From NCBI GenBank assembly GCA_030267565.1, contig BRXU01000028.1:335001-399000 (forward strand): DNA of 64,000 nucleotides, read 5' to 3'. This DNA comes from Pleodorina starrii (lineage: Eukaryota; Chlorophyta; Chlorophyceae; Chlamydomonadales; Volvocaceae). The notes under the pieces were generated by a model. The model was given only the letters and a program-made list of their open reading frames with translations, was not told the DNA's origin and made no database searches. Numbering within the stretch: the first letter of the stretch is position 1; each line of letters starts with the position of its first letter. The translations under genes were made by a program, and so were the position numbers. Positions 10,581 through 21,975 of this stretch are shown here, in pieces.

Positions 10581-13408
10581 TCAGGCAACCCGCACACGGG
10601 ACTCACCGGGCGGGCAGAACACGCGGCTCAGAGGCTGCAGGCGCCTGATGCTGCGGGAGGGCGGGCAGGGCGCACGGCGGCGGCGGGCGAAACGGAGCGG
10701 GCAGGCGGAGGGAGGGGAGGGGAGGGGAGGGGCCGGGCAAGGCTTTGTGAGCTTTGTGAGCGCTCGGAGTCGGCTGGTTAGCCCTCAGCACAACGCAGGC
10801 GCCTCCTCTCCGTCATGTCACGCACCCACCGACCCTCGTCCCGTTTTGACCCACACCGACCCACACCGACCCGGTGGCCGCACCAGTTGGTCAGGAACGC
10901 CTCGCTCCAGGTGCCCCGCTCTGCAGCGGAGGGCGGCTCCGGAACCACCTCCAGCCCCAGCCGCCTCGCCGCCTCCACCACGCGCGACTGGACCACACCC
11001 GGCAGCGCTGCATCCGCTTGCGGCCCACACACCCGCAACACTGCACCAGCACCAGCACCAGCACCAGCAGCAGCAGTGGTAGCAAGCCCGGCAACCGGGC
11101 TAGCTATCGCCGCAGCAGCTGCAGCCGCCTCGGCACCGATCGGCGGAGCAGCGGCGGCGGCGGCGGCGGCAGCCGAATCCGGAGGAGCCGGCCCGCTGCC
11201 CGGTAGTGTTGTGGCGGCACCGCAGCTGGGGCTGGTGGCGGCTGAGGTGGTGGTGGTGGTGGCTGAGGTGGCGGCTGCGGTGGCGGTGGTGGCTGTGGTG
11301 GTGACTGTGGTGGCAGCAGTGACGACGCAGAAATTGGTGGTGAGTCCCTCCAAGATGCGGCCGCTGGCGTCGGCGAGCAGAACCTGAGACGAAAAAGGGG
11401 GGGATCGGGGGTCGGGTAGAAAGTTTGCGGTTTGCGGCGGTCGGACGGGGTCGGGTCGGCTCGGCTCGGGTCGGGTGGGGTGGGGCCGTGTTGGCAGCGG
11501 CCCGGGGGCCATAGCGGGCAGCGCAGCACAGCGTCCGTCCGTGGGCCCGCCCTGCCGCACACCGCCCACTGCACCGGTGGGGGTGTCCCTACCTAATACC
11601 TACCTCGGCAGCCTCCGGCGGCTTGCGCTCCTCGTAGCCCCTGCGCTCGCGCACCCAGCTGCATGCCTTGGCGCCGGGCAGGCTGCGAGGCCGACCCAGG
11701 ACCGCAGCCTGGGTGGGGGCGCGGGGTGGGTGGGTAGGTGGGGGCGCGGGGTGGGTGGGGGGCGGTGGGTTGAAGGGAAAACAGCCGGTACACCGGTAGG
11801 TGGTGGGCTTGGGTGAGATGGGAGATGGGGGTAAGCCAGGGGGGTAATTAAAACGGCCAGGGGGGTGCGAGCTGATCTGACGGTGTGAAGTGAAGTTTAG
11901 TGAAGTGAAGTGAAGTGAAGTTGGGCGCGCTTGGGGCGTTTTTGATCCGTCCGGATACGGCGGAAGCCGCGGGAGGTGCGAGGAGGTGCGAGGAGGTGCG
12001 AGGAGAGAAGAGGAGAGGTTGTGGCGCTGTTTTAGTTTTGCAGTGGGCTCTCTCTGGGGACCCTGGGAAGGGTTTAGAGCCCGCGGTGTAGGGCCAGCGG
12101 GCCGTGGCGCACTGCGTGGCAGCGGAGACGACGAGCAGGGCAAAAAGGAAAGAGGCGAAGCGCGCCCAGACCAGAACAGACCGGAGACCGGATACGGGAG
12201 GTTTTTTCGCGAACGATCCCCCGACATTGTCAACGAGCCTACTGCTTCCGTACCTGCACGGCATGTTCCGGTCCGTATGGCGGCGGTTGTACCGCCTTGC
12301 AGTACACGGCGATGTGAGCGGTAGGGCCGCTGCCGCTGCCGCTGCCGCCGCTGGTGGTATCGCACGCGCGGCGCCCGGTGCCGTCACCAGCGTCGTCGTC
12401 TTCGTCAGCTGAAGCTCGGTCGGTCGCTGAGCCGCCGAGGGGCGTTCGCGCGAGCGCGGCCGCGGGCGTGTCGGCGTCTGCTGCGCCGTCGTCGTCGTCG
12501 GCTGCTTGCCCACCCGCGGGTCCAGTAGCAGCGGTACCGGGCGCAAACGGTGAGATGCAGACGACGAGCATGGCGTGTTGCGGGGGCTACTGGCGAGGGC
12601 GGGAGGAGAGGGGGGTAAAAAGGGCGTGGAAAGGGTGGGCGGGCGTTGCCACTGGTACTGCGGTTGCTTTGGGGCATCGCGACGGGTAGGCCGGACACCT
12701 CTGGTTGCCCGCGGCTCCCCCCGCCCGCCTCCGGCCCACGCCGGCACACCCCAGCACAGCATTGCGTGCTGTGCCGTCGCCCCAAACGCACCACCGGCGA
12801 CGAGAGCGATGAGGGCGATGCGTGGAAGGCAGCCAGGGCGGTCCGGACCTGGGGCTGCACCCGCTGGTCGAAGAACTGGGGCAGCGAGGAGCCCTGAAGC
12901 GCAGCGCAGCGCAGGGCAGGGCAGGGCAGCGCGATGCATTGCATTGCAGTGCGTCGGTTTCAGCGATGCTGTCGTGGCGGCGGCGGCAGAGTCAACGTTG
13001 CGCTTCGGGTCGATCCCGATTTTCAGTCCGGTCCCTCCACCCGTCTTCCCTCTCCCTCATCACGGACGCACCTGACGCTCTAGGAAGGACAGCAGCGGCT
13101 GGAATGGCCGCAATGGCTGCGTATTGAGAATCTCGATTCCCCTACGGTAAGCGGATTCGGTCGTTGGGGACCCGTGATTGCCTTGGGTCTTCGGCAGGGG
13201 GCTGCACGGCAGCATCCCGGGGACTGCCGTACCGGAGCAGCCGCTTGCGGTGGAGAGACCAGTCGACGACGTGGCCATCAGGAGTGATGAGAGCGGTCGT
13301 GTAGACTCCGCTGTCGTGCTTGGTGAGCACCTGCTGCGGTGTGAGGTCGCAGCCATCGTGCATGCAGCCATCCTCGATGAAGACGACACGGTGGGCTGTT
13401 GGACTCAT
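10581..13408 (-). CDS. Class IV (fold type IV) PLP-dependent aminotransferase-like protein
   Basis: This resembles branched-chain aminotransferase, D-amino-acid aminotransferase and aminodeoxychorismate lyase relatives found in plants. Seven coding exons keep phase: 13233-13408, 13072-13141, 12792-12893, 12254-12586, 11604-11708, 10884-11383 and 10581-10644, giving 449 residues. Family landmarks are SGVYTTALITPDGHVVDWSL with HRKRLL, FFDQRVQPQVRTALAAFH, GRPRSLPGAKACSWVRERR (Lys241 is the candidate Schiff-base lysine), VLLADASGRILEGLTTNFCVV, AERGTWSEAFLTN, and a terminal exon RLQPLSRVFCPP. Two low-complexity insertions sit in the fold: an Ala/Asp stretch in exon 4, and an Ala/Thr/Gly stretch of about 100 residues after NFCVV. 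No organelle transit peptide is evident if the ATG at 13406-13408 is used. The substrate cannot be read from the sequence. The exon-4 acceptor (TAG at 12587-12589) is the least certain junction. Confidence 0.85.
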
Positions 13409-13445
13409 TATAATCTTACTGAAAGCTCTTTAATAATGAGTCCAA
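13399..13445. promoter_or_regulatory. 13-bp perfect inverted repeat containing the aminotransferase start codon
   Basis: TTGGACTCATTAT (13399-13411) and its exact reverse complement ATAATGAGTCCAA (13433-13445) flank a 21-base loop. On the minus strand the proximal arm contains the ATG (13408-13406) of the aminotransferase. It could be a hairpin in the mRNA leader or a dyad for a DNA-binding protein. TGAGTC is close to bZIP half-sites. Confidence 0.6.
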
Positions 13446-14298
13446 TAGATGTTTGTTACATGAAACCTCAACGATTTACGGCAGCGCAGACCTTCCGTTC
13501 CGACGAGAACAGCTTTCGAATCGCTTCGCAATGTCGAATTGATTATTATGGTCGTTGGCCTAAGGCTGAGATAATGTGTTCGAAATAAAATGCTGTAGCG
13601 CTACCGCGGTGTTGCCGTCTTGGCGGTTGGCCGTTTGCGGCCTAGTGGACCGAATCAACGGCACCAACCGCCTGGAAGGGTACGGTGCTCCAGGGTCCCC
13701 GACGTGCCGCATGCTCGGCTCTGAAACCACACACCGCGAGGCTCCATTCCGTCATTCGTTTCGGAACATCACACTGTCCGAGAAGTTGTCACCAACGCCC
13801 GGCCAGTGCCGCAGCTTCGAACACCAACTGCCATGGCCGACCGTCAAGCGCACAGCCAGCCACGCCACGGAGGCCTCAGCTGCCTCCAGCTGCCCTCACC
13901 TCGCGGCGGCGGCTGCGCTCCGTGTGCGGCCCTCCCCAGTCAACCCGTGCCAGCGCACACCAGCCACCCACCCGCTGAGCGACCAGCCGACTAACGACCA
14001 GCCGTCGACTTCGGCTCGCTCGTCACACAGCATCTTGGCGCTACCCAGCCACAGCCCACCGTGCCCCCCAGCCCCGCGCCCTCCATTCCCCGCCCCCTCC
14101 AGTTACCGGTACCGTCCCCCTCCACCCCTGCAGGGCTCTGTTCACCACATCACTACGGTAAAACAACGCAGCACTTCGCCAGCCTCGCCTTGACTCCCTT
14201 CCTTCCTTCCTTCCCTCCCGGTTCCAAGTCCCTAAAGGAAAGTCCCAATCATCCTTTTCATGATTTCAACCCCTCCCCCGCGCCGCGCCCCCCCCCCC
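13409..14298. other. Intergenic region between APC5 and the aminotransferase gene
   Basis: This holds the APC5 3' flank and the aminotransferase promoter. The first 200 bases are AT-rich for this window. A minus-strand TGTAA (13456-13460) could be the APC5 poly(A) signal, but it would give an 840-base 3' UTR. No supported gene was found. Confidence 0.45.
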
Positions 14299-17200
14299 CT
14301 ACAGCCACCCCACATCCCGCATCCGCCCCTCCGCCGCGCACGCCGCCTCCACAGCCGCCTGCCGCGCCATCAGCTCCTCTTGCAGCGCCGCCGCCGCGTC
14401 CCGCTGCCCCACCGCGCCCTGCCCCTGCCCCTGGTGCAGCCACGCCAGCAGACACGCCGCCGCCGCACCCAGTCTGTAGTCCTCCGCGGCGGTGGCGGCC
14501 TGTACGGCACCCTCCAGCAGCCGCTGCAGCTGGCTGTAGCAGTGCGCCAGCTGGTCTGGCGATGTGGATTCGGACAGCACCATCTCCGCGAGAGTGAGCT
14601 GCGTGCGGGCCTGCAGCTGGACCGACCCGTGGGCCAGGATCAGCGGCAGGGCGTCCTGGGGGGGGGGGCGGGTCGGGGGCGGGCGGGAGAGAGGACGGGA
14701 GAGAGGACGGAGAGGGAGGGGGAAGGGGCGGGTAGTAAGGGAGGTACCGCGCCCGGGTGTGGGTTGGTCTCATAAGAGCCGCGTATCACGAGTACGACTA
14801 CGCCCGGGTGCTGGGGCCGCCATCCAGCTCCTTCAAACCGCCGCCGCCAGCAGCACTGCACTGCACTGCAGGAACCCTTCGCCCCGCCCGCCCCCCCGCC
14901 CGCCCTCATCCCCGACCGCCCTCGTCCCCCTCACCCCCACCACACCGTCGGTCCGTTCGCCAACGTCGCCTCCGCTCTTCCGCTTTCTGCTGTTTCGTTT
15001 CGCTGCGGTACCTTCTTTACCACCAATTCCCCCCACCGGCATCCCCCCCCGCCCCCCCCCCACCCCCCCACCTGCAGCAGCACCAGCACCTCCTCCAGCT
15101 GCTGCCCGTCCGACAGCTCGTGCCACACCCGACACAGCAGCACCAGCGCCTCAGCCGCCAACAAGTCATGACTGCGACCCCCGCCACCACCCCCACCCCC
15201 ACCCCCACCACCCCCGCCGGCACCAGCCATCGCCGCCCCCAGGCTGCCGCCCGGCTCCGCCCCTCCACCCGCGGCTCCGAAGACGCCTCCGCCGCCCGGC
15301 CCCGGTCCCGGCTGCGCCGGCAGCAGGCAGGCCAGCACGTGCGGGAAGGCCCCGTGTGGGTCCCCCGCCGCCAGGTGCACCTCGGCCAGCAGCAGCAGGC
15401 AGCGCAGCGCGGGGGCTTGCAGGCCTGTGGGGTGGGGGTGTGACCGGGGGTGGGGTGGGGTGGGAAAGGTGATGGATAACAATGCCGCAGAAGATAGTGC
15501 CGCAGCGGAGGGATGGATGAGGGGAGGGAGGGAGGGAGGGGGTATACAAACCCCTGGCAAAGCAGTCAAAAGGGAAGCGGGCTGGATGTGGCTGTGGCAG
15601 TGGCTCTGGCAGTGGCTGCGGCAGTGGCATGGGTAGGGAGCGGAAGAGGACGACGAGAAGGGGCGGCGCAGTGCGGTGCGGTGTGGATCAGGAGCGGACC
15701 CCGCCCGCCCGCCCGCCTTCCCTCCCCCCCGCCGTCCACCCCCATCTGCAACCCTGCGATCTGGCACCCATCCGTCCACCCATCCATCGAGTCCATCACA
15801 TTCATCCTCCCAGGTCTCTTTCACCGCAGCCACCCGCAGCCACCCCAACCCCCCGTGCTCTTCTCGCCCGCAAAACCCCCTCTCCCGGCCTCCCCAGCCA
15901 CTTTGTACCCGAATCCTCAAGCCCCCACGCCCACACCTCGGGCCCCCAGGGCCGCCGGGCTCTCAGCCCCTCCCCTCCCCGCCCCTCGTCCCCGGGTCCT
16001 CCCTCACCCAATGGATGCAGCACTCCGCCCTCAAGCTTTAACCTCCGCACCCGCCTTTATCCGCCAATATCCGCAGTAGCGTCCCAGTTCACCAGCACAC
16101 ACATACACACATATCCAGCCAGCCACCCATCCATCCACCCAGCCACCCACCCGCATCTGCACAGCGCGCAAAGAGCTGTGTTGCCGCCTGATGGGCCTCC
16201 CGGGTCGCCCCCGCCGCCAACAGATTGAGCACACCGCGGCGCGCCTCCTCCAGCCTGAGCGGTTGGCGGTTAGAGGGCGGTTGGGAGTTGGCAGTTGGGA
16301 GGTGGGAGGAGGTGGGAAGCTGCCGAAGAGTGTAATGGATAGGAGGTGGACTAGGTGGAAGTAGAAGAGCGAGTCAAGCAGGCAAGACCAACCCCCCTCG
16401 CCCCCACCAGCTGCGGCCCCCTCGTTCCCCCCCCCACACACACATCCCTCCCTCCCCTCTCACCGCAGCTCCACGTCCCGGTGCGGCTGCGGGTCCGCCA
16501 GCGCCCCCAGCTCCCCCACCAGCGCCGCCGCCGCCGCCGAATCCCCCACCGCCAACGCGCGGTCATGCGCGGCGCACAGCCACGCCGCCGCCAGCGCCGT
16601 CCCACCCAACAGCGCCAGACTGTTGCCGCTGATCCCCCCACCGCCAACACCGCCGCTACCCCCGGGGACGTCGCCCTCCATTCCCTCCGCCGCCGCCGCG
16701 GCGGCGACGTCAGAGGAGGGCGGAGCCGCCGCCGCCGCCGCCGACAGCAGTCCCAGGCACGCCTCCGCGGCGGCCTTGGCCGCCGCCGGGCCGCGCCTCG
16801 CCGCCGCCGCTACCAGCTGCGCGCAAGCGACGCTGCGGTCCTCGAAGCGCGCGGGGGCGCCGCAGCCGACCCGTGGGTCGGCGTAGGTCGCCAGGTACGT
16901 CATCGTGTGGATGCGTTCCAGGGTGTGGTGGCCGTGGAGGCCCCAGGCGGCGGACTGGAGGAGATGGGCGGCGCCGGCCAGCTGTTGTACGGCATCGGCG
17001 GTGGCGGCGGCGGCGCCCAGCGGCGCCGAGCGGTCAAAGAGTAGCGGCGAGGAGTAGAGGTCCGAGGCGGCGGCGGCGGCGGCGCGCGCGGGCGGCGGCG
17101 GCGGCGTGCCGTCGGCGGGCGACGTCAGCGGCGCGGCGGGCGCGGCGGCGGAGAGGGAGGCGGAGGTGGCGAGCGCCTGCGTGTCGCGCAGCGCGGCGGA

Positions 17201-20200
17201 GACCTGCAGCGATTGGACATGGACGACGAGGTGCAGTTGGCGCGGATTAGGCACGGATTTGGCACGGTTGGCGGTTGACGGTTGGTCTGTTGTCGGCATC
17301 GAACACCGGTGTGAGCGGACGGACGGGTGTGGCTCTAACCCCATCAGACTGAGACTGATGTGTGTGGAGCACTGAAGAGAGTAGCAGTACAGCCCTCCAG
17401 GGGGAGGAGCGTAAACAGAAACCCCCAAACGCTGCTCTTCCCCGTCCTCCCCCGTCCTCCCCCGTCCTCCCCCGTCCTCCTCACCTCTGCAGTCTGCACT
17501 GCCCCGCCTCCCCCCAAAAAAACATACATCCCCCCAAAAAAGAAGCCGAGCAGCAGCAGCAGCCGCCCTCACACCGCCCCCACACCGCCCCAACCCAACC
17601 CTAAGTACCCAAGTACCCAACCCACCATGATCGGCGCGGAGCGCAGCTCCCCTCCGCCTCCGCCGACAGGCGCCGCCGCCTCCGCCGCCGCCGCGGCTCC
17701 CGCCGGCGGCGGCGCCGCCGTCAGCGAGCCCGGCGGCGCATGCAGCCCGCTGTCGCTCGGCTCCACATCATGCACCATGGCGAACCGCGCCGCCGCCAGC
17801 TGCGCAAACGCCGCCAGCTGCGGCTGCCCCAGCTCCCGGCCGCGCTCGCCGCAGCGGCGCAGCATGCGCAGCAGCTGCACGTGATGTGCCTGGCTGGAGC
17901 GCAGCGCCGCGGGGCCGTGGGGCGGCAGCCCCGGCGCGCCGGGCGCCGTGGCCGCCAGCAGGCGGCACAGCACTGCTAGGGAGTGGAGCAGTGTGTCGGG
18001 GTCGGCGGTCTGCTGGGCGAGGCGCATGGTCTCGTTGAGGGAGTGGAGGGCCTCGGAGGTGTGGCCCAGGCCTTTGGGGGAAGGGGAGGGCCAGGGGGAG
18101 GGCGGGGGAGGGGGCGGGGGAGGAGGGGGGAGGGGGCAGCGCAGCGCAGCTGAGAATCACACGGGGCACGATACGACGTGACACGAGCGGGGGGCCTATC
18201 AAAAGAGCTGTCCAACCCCCACCCCACCCCACACGCACACACATACACAGCGACACGGGGCCCTCCTTGCAAGGGCGGGACCCGCACTGGTGAACCGCCG
18301 GGTATCCCTCCCAGGCATATTCCCCTACCGCTGGAAACCCTCTCCCCGGCCCCCACCCCGACCTCCACCCCCTCCCCCCGCCCGCCCCTACCCGCATGCA
18401 GCTGGCTGAGGCTCAACAGACCCGCCGCGTTGCGATTGCGACTCGCCTGCCCGCCTGACATGCAGTTGTAGTAGCTGCCGGGGTGGGGGTGTATGTGTGT
18501 GGCGGGTGGGAGGGGGACAGGGAGAGGGGGTCAGTCGGGAGCGGGCTGCGGTCTGGGAGAGAGGGCCGGTTGCGCCCCGGAGGGTTTGGTTGACTGCAAT
18601 CCGAAAAATCATTAACCCCCCTCAGCCAGCCCCCCAGCCAGCCAGCCAGCCAGCCAGCCCCCCAGCCAGCCACCCACCCGTGCAGCAGGTCCAACCCCGC
18701 CGTGTAGTCCCGGTGCTGAAGCGCCGACTGGAGCCGCAGCAGCCGAGCCAGGGGCAGCCGCTCATCGCCGCCACCCGCCAGAGTGCCACCCTGACCCCCC
18801 TGCCCCTGTCCCGCGGAGAGACGCTCCAGGGGGGCTAGGGCCGCGTCCAACTCGGCCTGGGGAAGGCTGGGGCCCTGAGGAGCACGGCGCGCCACACACA
18901 CCATACACCATAGACCAAACCGCGACAGGCAAAGGGAAAGGGGGAATCGGGGGAAAAGGGGGAAAGAGGGAAAGGGGGAAAGAGGGAAAGGGGGAAAGGG
19001 AGGCGGCGCCGTTGGGGACCCACTTGCGGGGCCTGGGGGTGATTGGGCTGCCAGGCGCGGCAGATGGTCGCACAATCCACAACCCCACAGACCCACAGAC
19101 CCAAACGTCAGCTTTTGCCAGCATGAACTGTTTGAATTTGCCACAGCCGCAGCCCCCACCTCGCGGAGGCGAAGGAGGGCAGACCCCGCCCCCGCCCCCG
19201 CCAGCTGGACCCGGTACACCACGAGAGCAGCCGCCCGCTGCCTCAAGGCCCGCCAATGCGGGGGGTTATCCGGGGGGTTATGCGGGGGGGGGCGCGGCCG
19301 CTCCCCCTCCTCCCCAACTGCACCATCCCCCCCCCAGCACGCACAACAGCCTCCCTTCCTCGAACCGGACCGACAGCCCCACCCAGGCCCCCCAAAACCC
19401 CTCCTCAAGAATTCCTTCAAGAAACCCGCCTGCCTCACCCGGCCCGCCACCCTCGGGCGCCCGCCCGTCCCCCGCCCCACTCCACCCCAACACCCACCAC
19501 CCCCCGAAACGCTGCGGTATTTTCTCTTTACCCCCCCTCCCCGAAACGCGCGCAGACCGCACCAGCTGCTCGATTCGCTGCATCAGCCTCGCCGCAAACG
19601 TCTCCAGCGCAGCACGGTCTCGGAGCGCCCCCCCGACCGGGCGGCCGCCTCCCTCCCGCCCCCGGGGCGCCGCCTCCGCCTCCGCCGCTGCGCGCCCCGC
19701 CGACGCCGCTGACGCCGCCGACTGCTGCTGCTGTTGCTGCTGCGTGGGTCGCGCGAAGCAGCCCTCCGGCTGCTCCATCTCCGCCGATACATCCTCCGCA
19801 ATTGCGGTGTAGAGCTGCGCCACCGCCTCGAAGGACATGGATTGGAAGGTCAGGCGCTGCTTGCGCAGAAACAGCCCCAGCGGACTGGAGGGGTCCAGTC
19901 CGGCTGCGGACGGAGCAGGAGGGGGAGGGGGAGGGAGGAGGGCAGAGGGGGGGGCGAGTGAGTGAGTGAGCGAGCGAGCGAGCGAGCGAGCGAGTGAGTG
20001 AGTGAGTGAGCGAGCGCTGCAGCCGTAACCCGTAACCCGCCCCCGCCCGCCGGTCCCCCCGCCAGCCAGCCACTCACCCACCACCCTGCCGCCCTGGGGT
20101 TGCGCCCGCACGTCGGTCTTGCGGACAAGGAGCTTCCTGCGAATCCAAAGAGGAGGGGCGCAGAGAGCCGCCAGGGGGCTGAGACCCATAAGAAGAAGAC

Positions 20201-21215
20201 GAAGAAGGAGCTCGCTCTTCACACCGGGTTCCGGGAGCCTCGGCGCCATCATTCCACCGTCTCTGCAATTTCACATCTTTTCTTTGTATCTTTACCATCC
20301 CGCCCCGTCCCGTCCAGTCCCGTCCAGTCCCGCCCGTTTCCGAGCATCTGGCCATTGGACCGGGTCGGGTCGGCTCCCCGCCTCGCCCAGGCTACGTTCC
20401 GCTCCGCCTTGCACCCCGCACCACCCTGCCTTCACTCGCCCCCTGTCCCAACCGCCCTCGCCACGCGCCGGTGCCGTCCCTCCCCGGCCCCCGGCCCCGT
20501 CCTCCCTCACGCTTCCCGGGGCCGTCCGTTTGCCCACGCACGCACGCACACGCGCTCGCTCGCCCACTCACTCGAGCAGCGAGAACAGCTTGTACACGTC
20601 ATGTGGGCTGCGGAGGTTCTGTAGCGGGGGGAGGGGTGGCGCATGTAATTGCGAGCGGCAGCATCATTAGGGCGGGGACCAGGGGCGGCTCCTGCCCTTT
20701 AGGCGGCTTGGGGCGGCTCCATACATGCAGGTAGTTGCACCCCTCGGGGAAAGTGGAAGTCCCTGACCCATTAGGGCTTCAGTTGCACCCGTGCCCAGTT
20801 ACCCCGTAGCTCCGGAGCCTCGCCCCCCCGCCTCACCAGCAGCGTCGTCTCCAGGCACCCCACCAGCGCAGTCCCCAGCTCCCCGAGCTTGGTCCGCAGC
20901 TTGGCGCATAGCTGTGCCAATGTCGGGTACACCACGCTGTCGGGCTCCTGCACAAAGCCGCGCAGCGCGGAGCACCCCACAACGTTGTATTGCCCTGGAG
21001 AAAGGGCTCGGACAAGTGGACAAGGCGCGCTATCTTGCATCGCAGCGCGTGGGGCTTTGGCAGCTTGCCTTGAGCTCTTTGAGCAGAAAGACAGCCAGCT
21101 GTCGCGCGATGGTTCGGCGATCTGGAGCAGGCAGCAGCTCAACTGGCGGTGGATGTACAAAGAAATGCACCAGGACGCTGATGTAGACCTCTTCCGGCCT
21201 TACGCATGACGCCAT
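14299..21215 (-). CDS. APC5: Anaphase-promoting complex subunit 5 (TPR protein)
   Basis: APC5 is a TPR scaffold subunit of the nuclear APC/C ubiquitin ligase. Twelve coding exons: 21069-21215, 20837-20994, 20572-20618, 20078-20136, 19563-19903, 18678-18874 (or from 18856), 18392-18474, 17626-18071, 16464-17203, 16151-16254, 15072-15424 and 14299-14655, about 1010 residues. Landmarks are SPHDVYKLFSLLE, then the APC5 domain SSPLGLFLRKQRLTFQSMSF plus EAVAQLYTAI (about residues 138-165), LQSALQHRDYTAGLDLLHGY, the TPR segment LGHTSEALHSLNETMRLAQQ, LEEARRGVLNLLAAGATREA, LRCLLLLAEVHLAAGDPHGA and a last exon with ALPLILAHG. All junctions keep phase except exon 1 to exon 2. There a GC donor (AAG|GCAAGC) meets acceptor CTCCAG at 20995, leaving two extra bases. 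That is either a non-canonical site, a base error or a mis-modelled start. Poly-Gln, poly-Ala and poly-Gly insertions are frequent. Confidence 0.9.
15001..15021 (-). repeat. Copy of intronic GGTAAAAARAAGATRCCGCAG motif family
   Basis: In APC5 intron 14656-15071. The minus strand reads GGTAAAGAAGGTACCGCAGC then G. Confidence 0.5.
15490..15517 (+). repeat. Copy of intronic motif family, 3' half
   Basis: In APC5 intron 15425-16150. It reads AGAAGATAGTGCCGCAGCGG followed by AGGGATGG. The AGGGA extension is shared with the copies at 32526 and 53931. Confidence 0.5.
19511..19532 (-). repeat. Copy of intronic GGTAAAAARAAGATRCCGCAG motif family
   Basis: In APC5 intron 18875-19562. The minus strand reads GGTAAAGAGAAAATACCGCA then GC. 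Confidence 0.5.
19960..20010. repeat. GAGT/GAGC tetranucleotide microsatellite in APC5 intron
   Basis: Uninterrupted GAGTGAGT, then GAGCGAGC, then GAGTGAGT again, inside APC5 intron 19904-20077. A similar GAGCGAGC-type tract occurs in the LarB-like gene intron near 53050-53250. Confidence 0.8.
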
Positions 21216-21632
21216 GGTTGCGGTCCTTTGAGCTAACTTCTGGCTTAAAGCTATAATCTCAATCCGGCGGTGATGGCGCAATTTAACTGTTCAGCCTGTC
21301 TCAATATCCCGTGGGGCAGCGTTTGTTATCTGGTGGGCGAGCATCCGAAATGGGACAGCTGTTCCTTGAACACATTTAACCCCGTGCAAGTTATATCAGC
21401 TTTACAGCGCTATAATGTCAATCGCTCGAGAGTATGCACCCGCCCATGCCGTTAAACACAATAACGAAATGTGCGAACTGGCGCGAAATGTCCGCTGAAC
21501 TGCAGTGCATTAGTTAAGACAACCCTCAGGGTTCCGTCCACATCGAGGTAAATGTTATGTGAAAAAGAGCAACTCCAGTAAGCCCTTCAGCATTGCGACC
21601 CCTTAAGCATGTGTACGGAAGGCTTCTCAAAC
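21216..21632. other. APC5 5' flank, cut by transposon insertion
   Basis: The APC5 promoter must lie here or within the transposon end, because the element begins only 418 bases upstream of the APC5 start codon. The sequence is relatively AT-rich. A frame at 21270-21455 has no recognisable product. Confidence 0.4.
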
Positions 21633-21819
21633 GAGCTATGGCCGCATCCCCGTGCACGAATTTCTTATGGGACGGGGACCTCCAAATGCGCGGTATCTAC
21701 ACGTGCACGGGGACCTAATAAACTCCCCAACAAAATGAAAGATAATTAACGGCGGTAGAAAGGAGACCGTTAGCCGCCTTTTCCAGCGCCAAATACTTTA
21801 TAATGGTTGTCGGGAACGC
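21633..21819. repeat. Left terminal inverted repeat (187 bp)
   Basis: It begins GAGCTATGGCCGCATCCCCG and pairs with 30838-31024 with only a few mismatches and small gaps. It contains the internal inverted pair CCCCGTGCACG (21648-21658) and CGTGCACGGGG (21702-21712), and repeated CGGGGACC (21673-21680 and 21709-21716), which are likely transposase-binding motifs. Confidence 0.92.
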
Positions 21820-21975
21820 TGCGCCGGCGCGAACTGCAACAGACTGTACAACCAGTACTCCCCGCCTCAACCCTCAACTAATCCACTCCTAGCGGAAGCA
21901 ATGCCTTTATCTTACTTACCGTTAACCCTTATGATAAGTATAAAGACCTTCACGTAGGCACTCCGTAGCACATGA

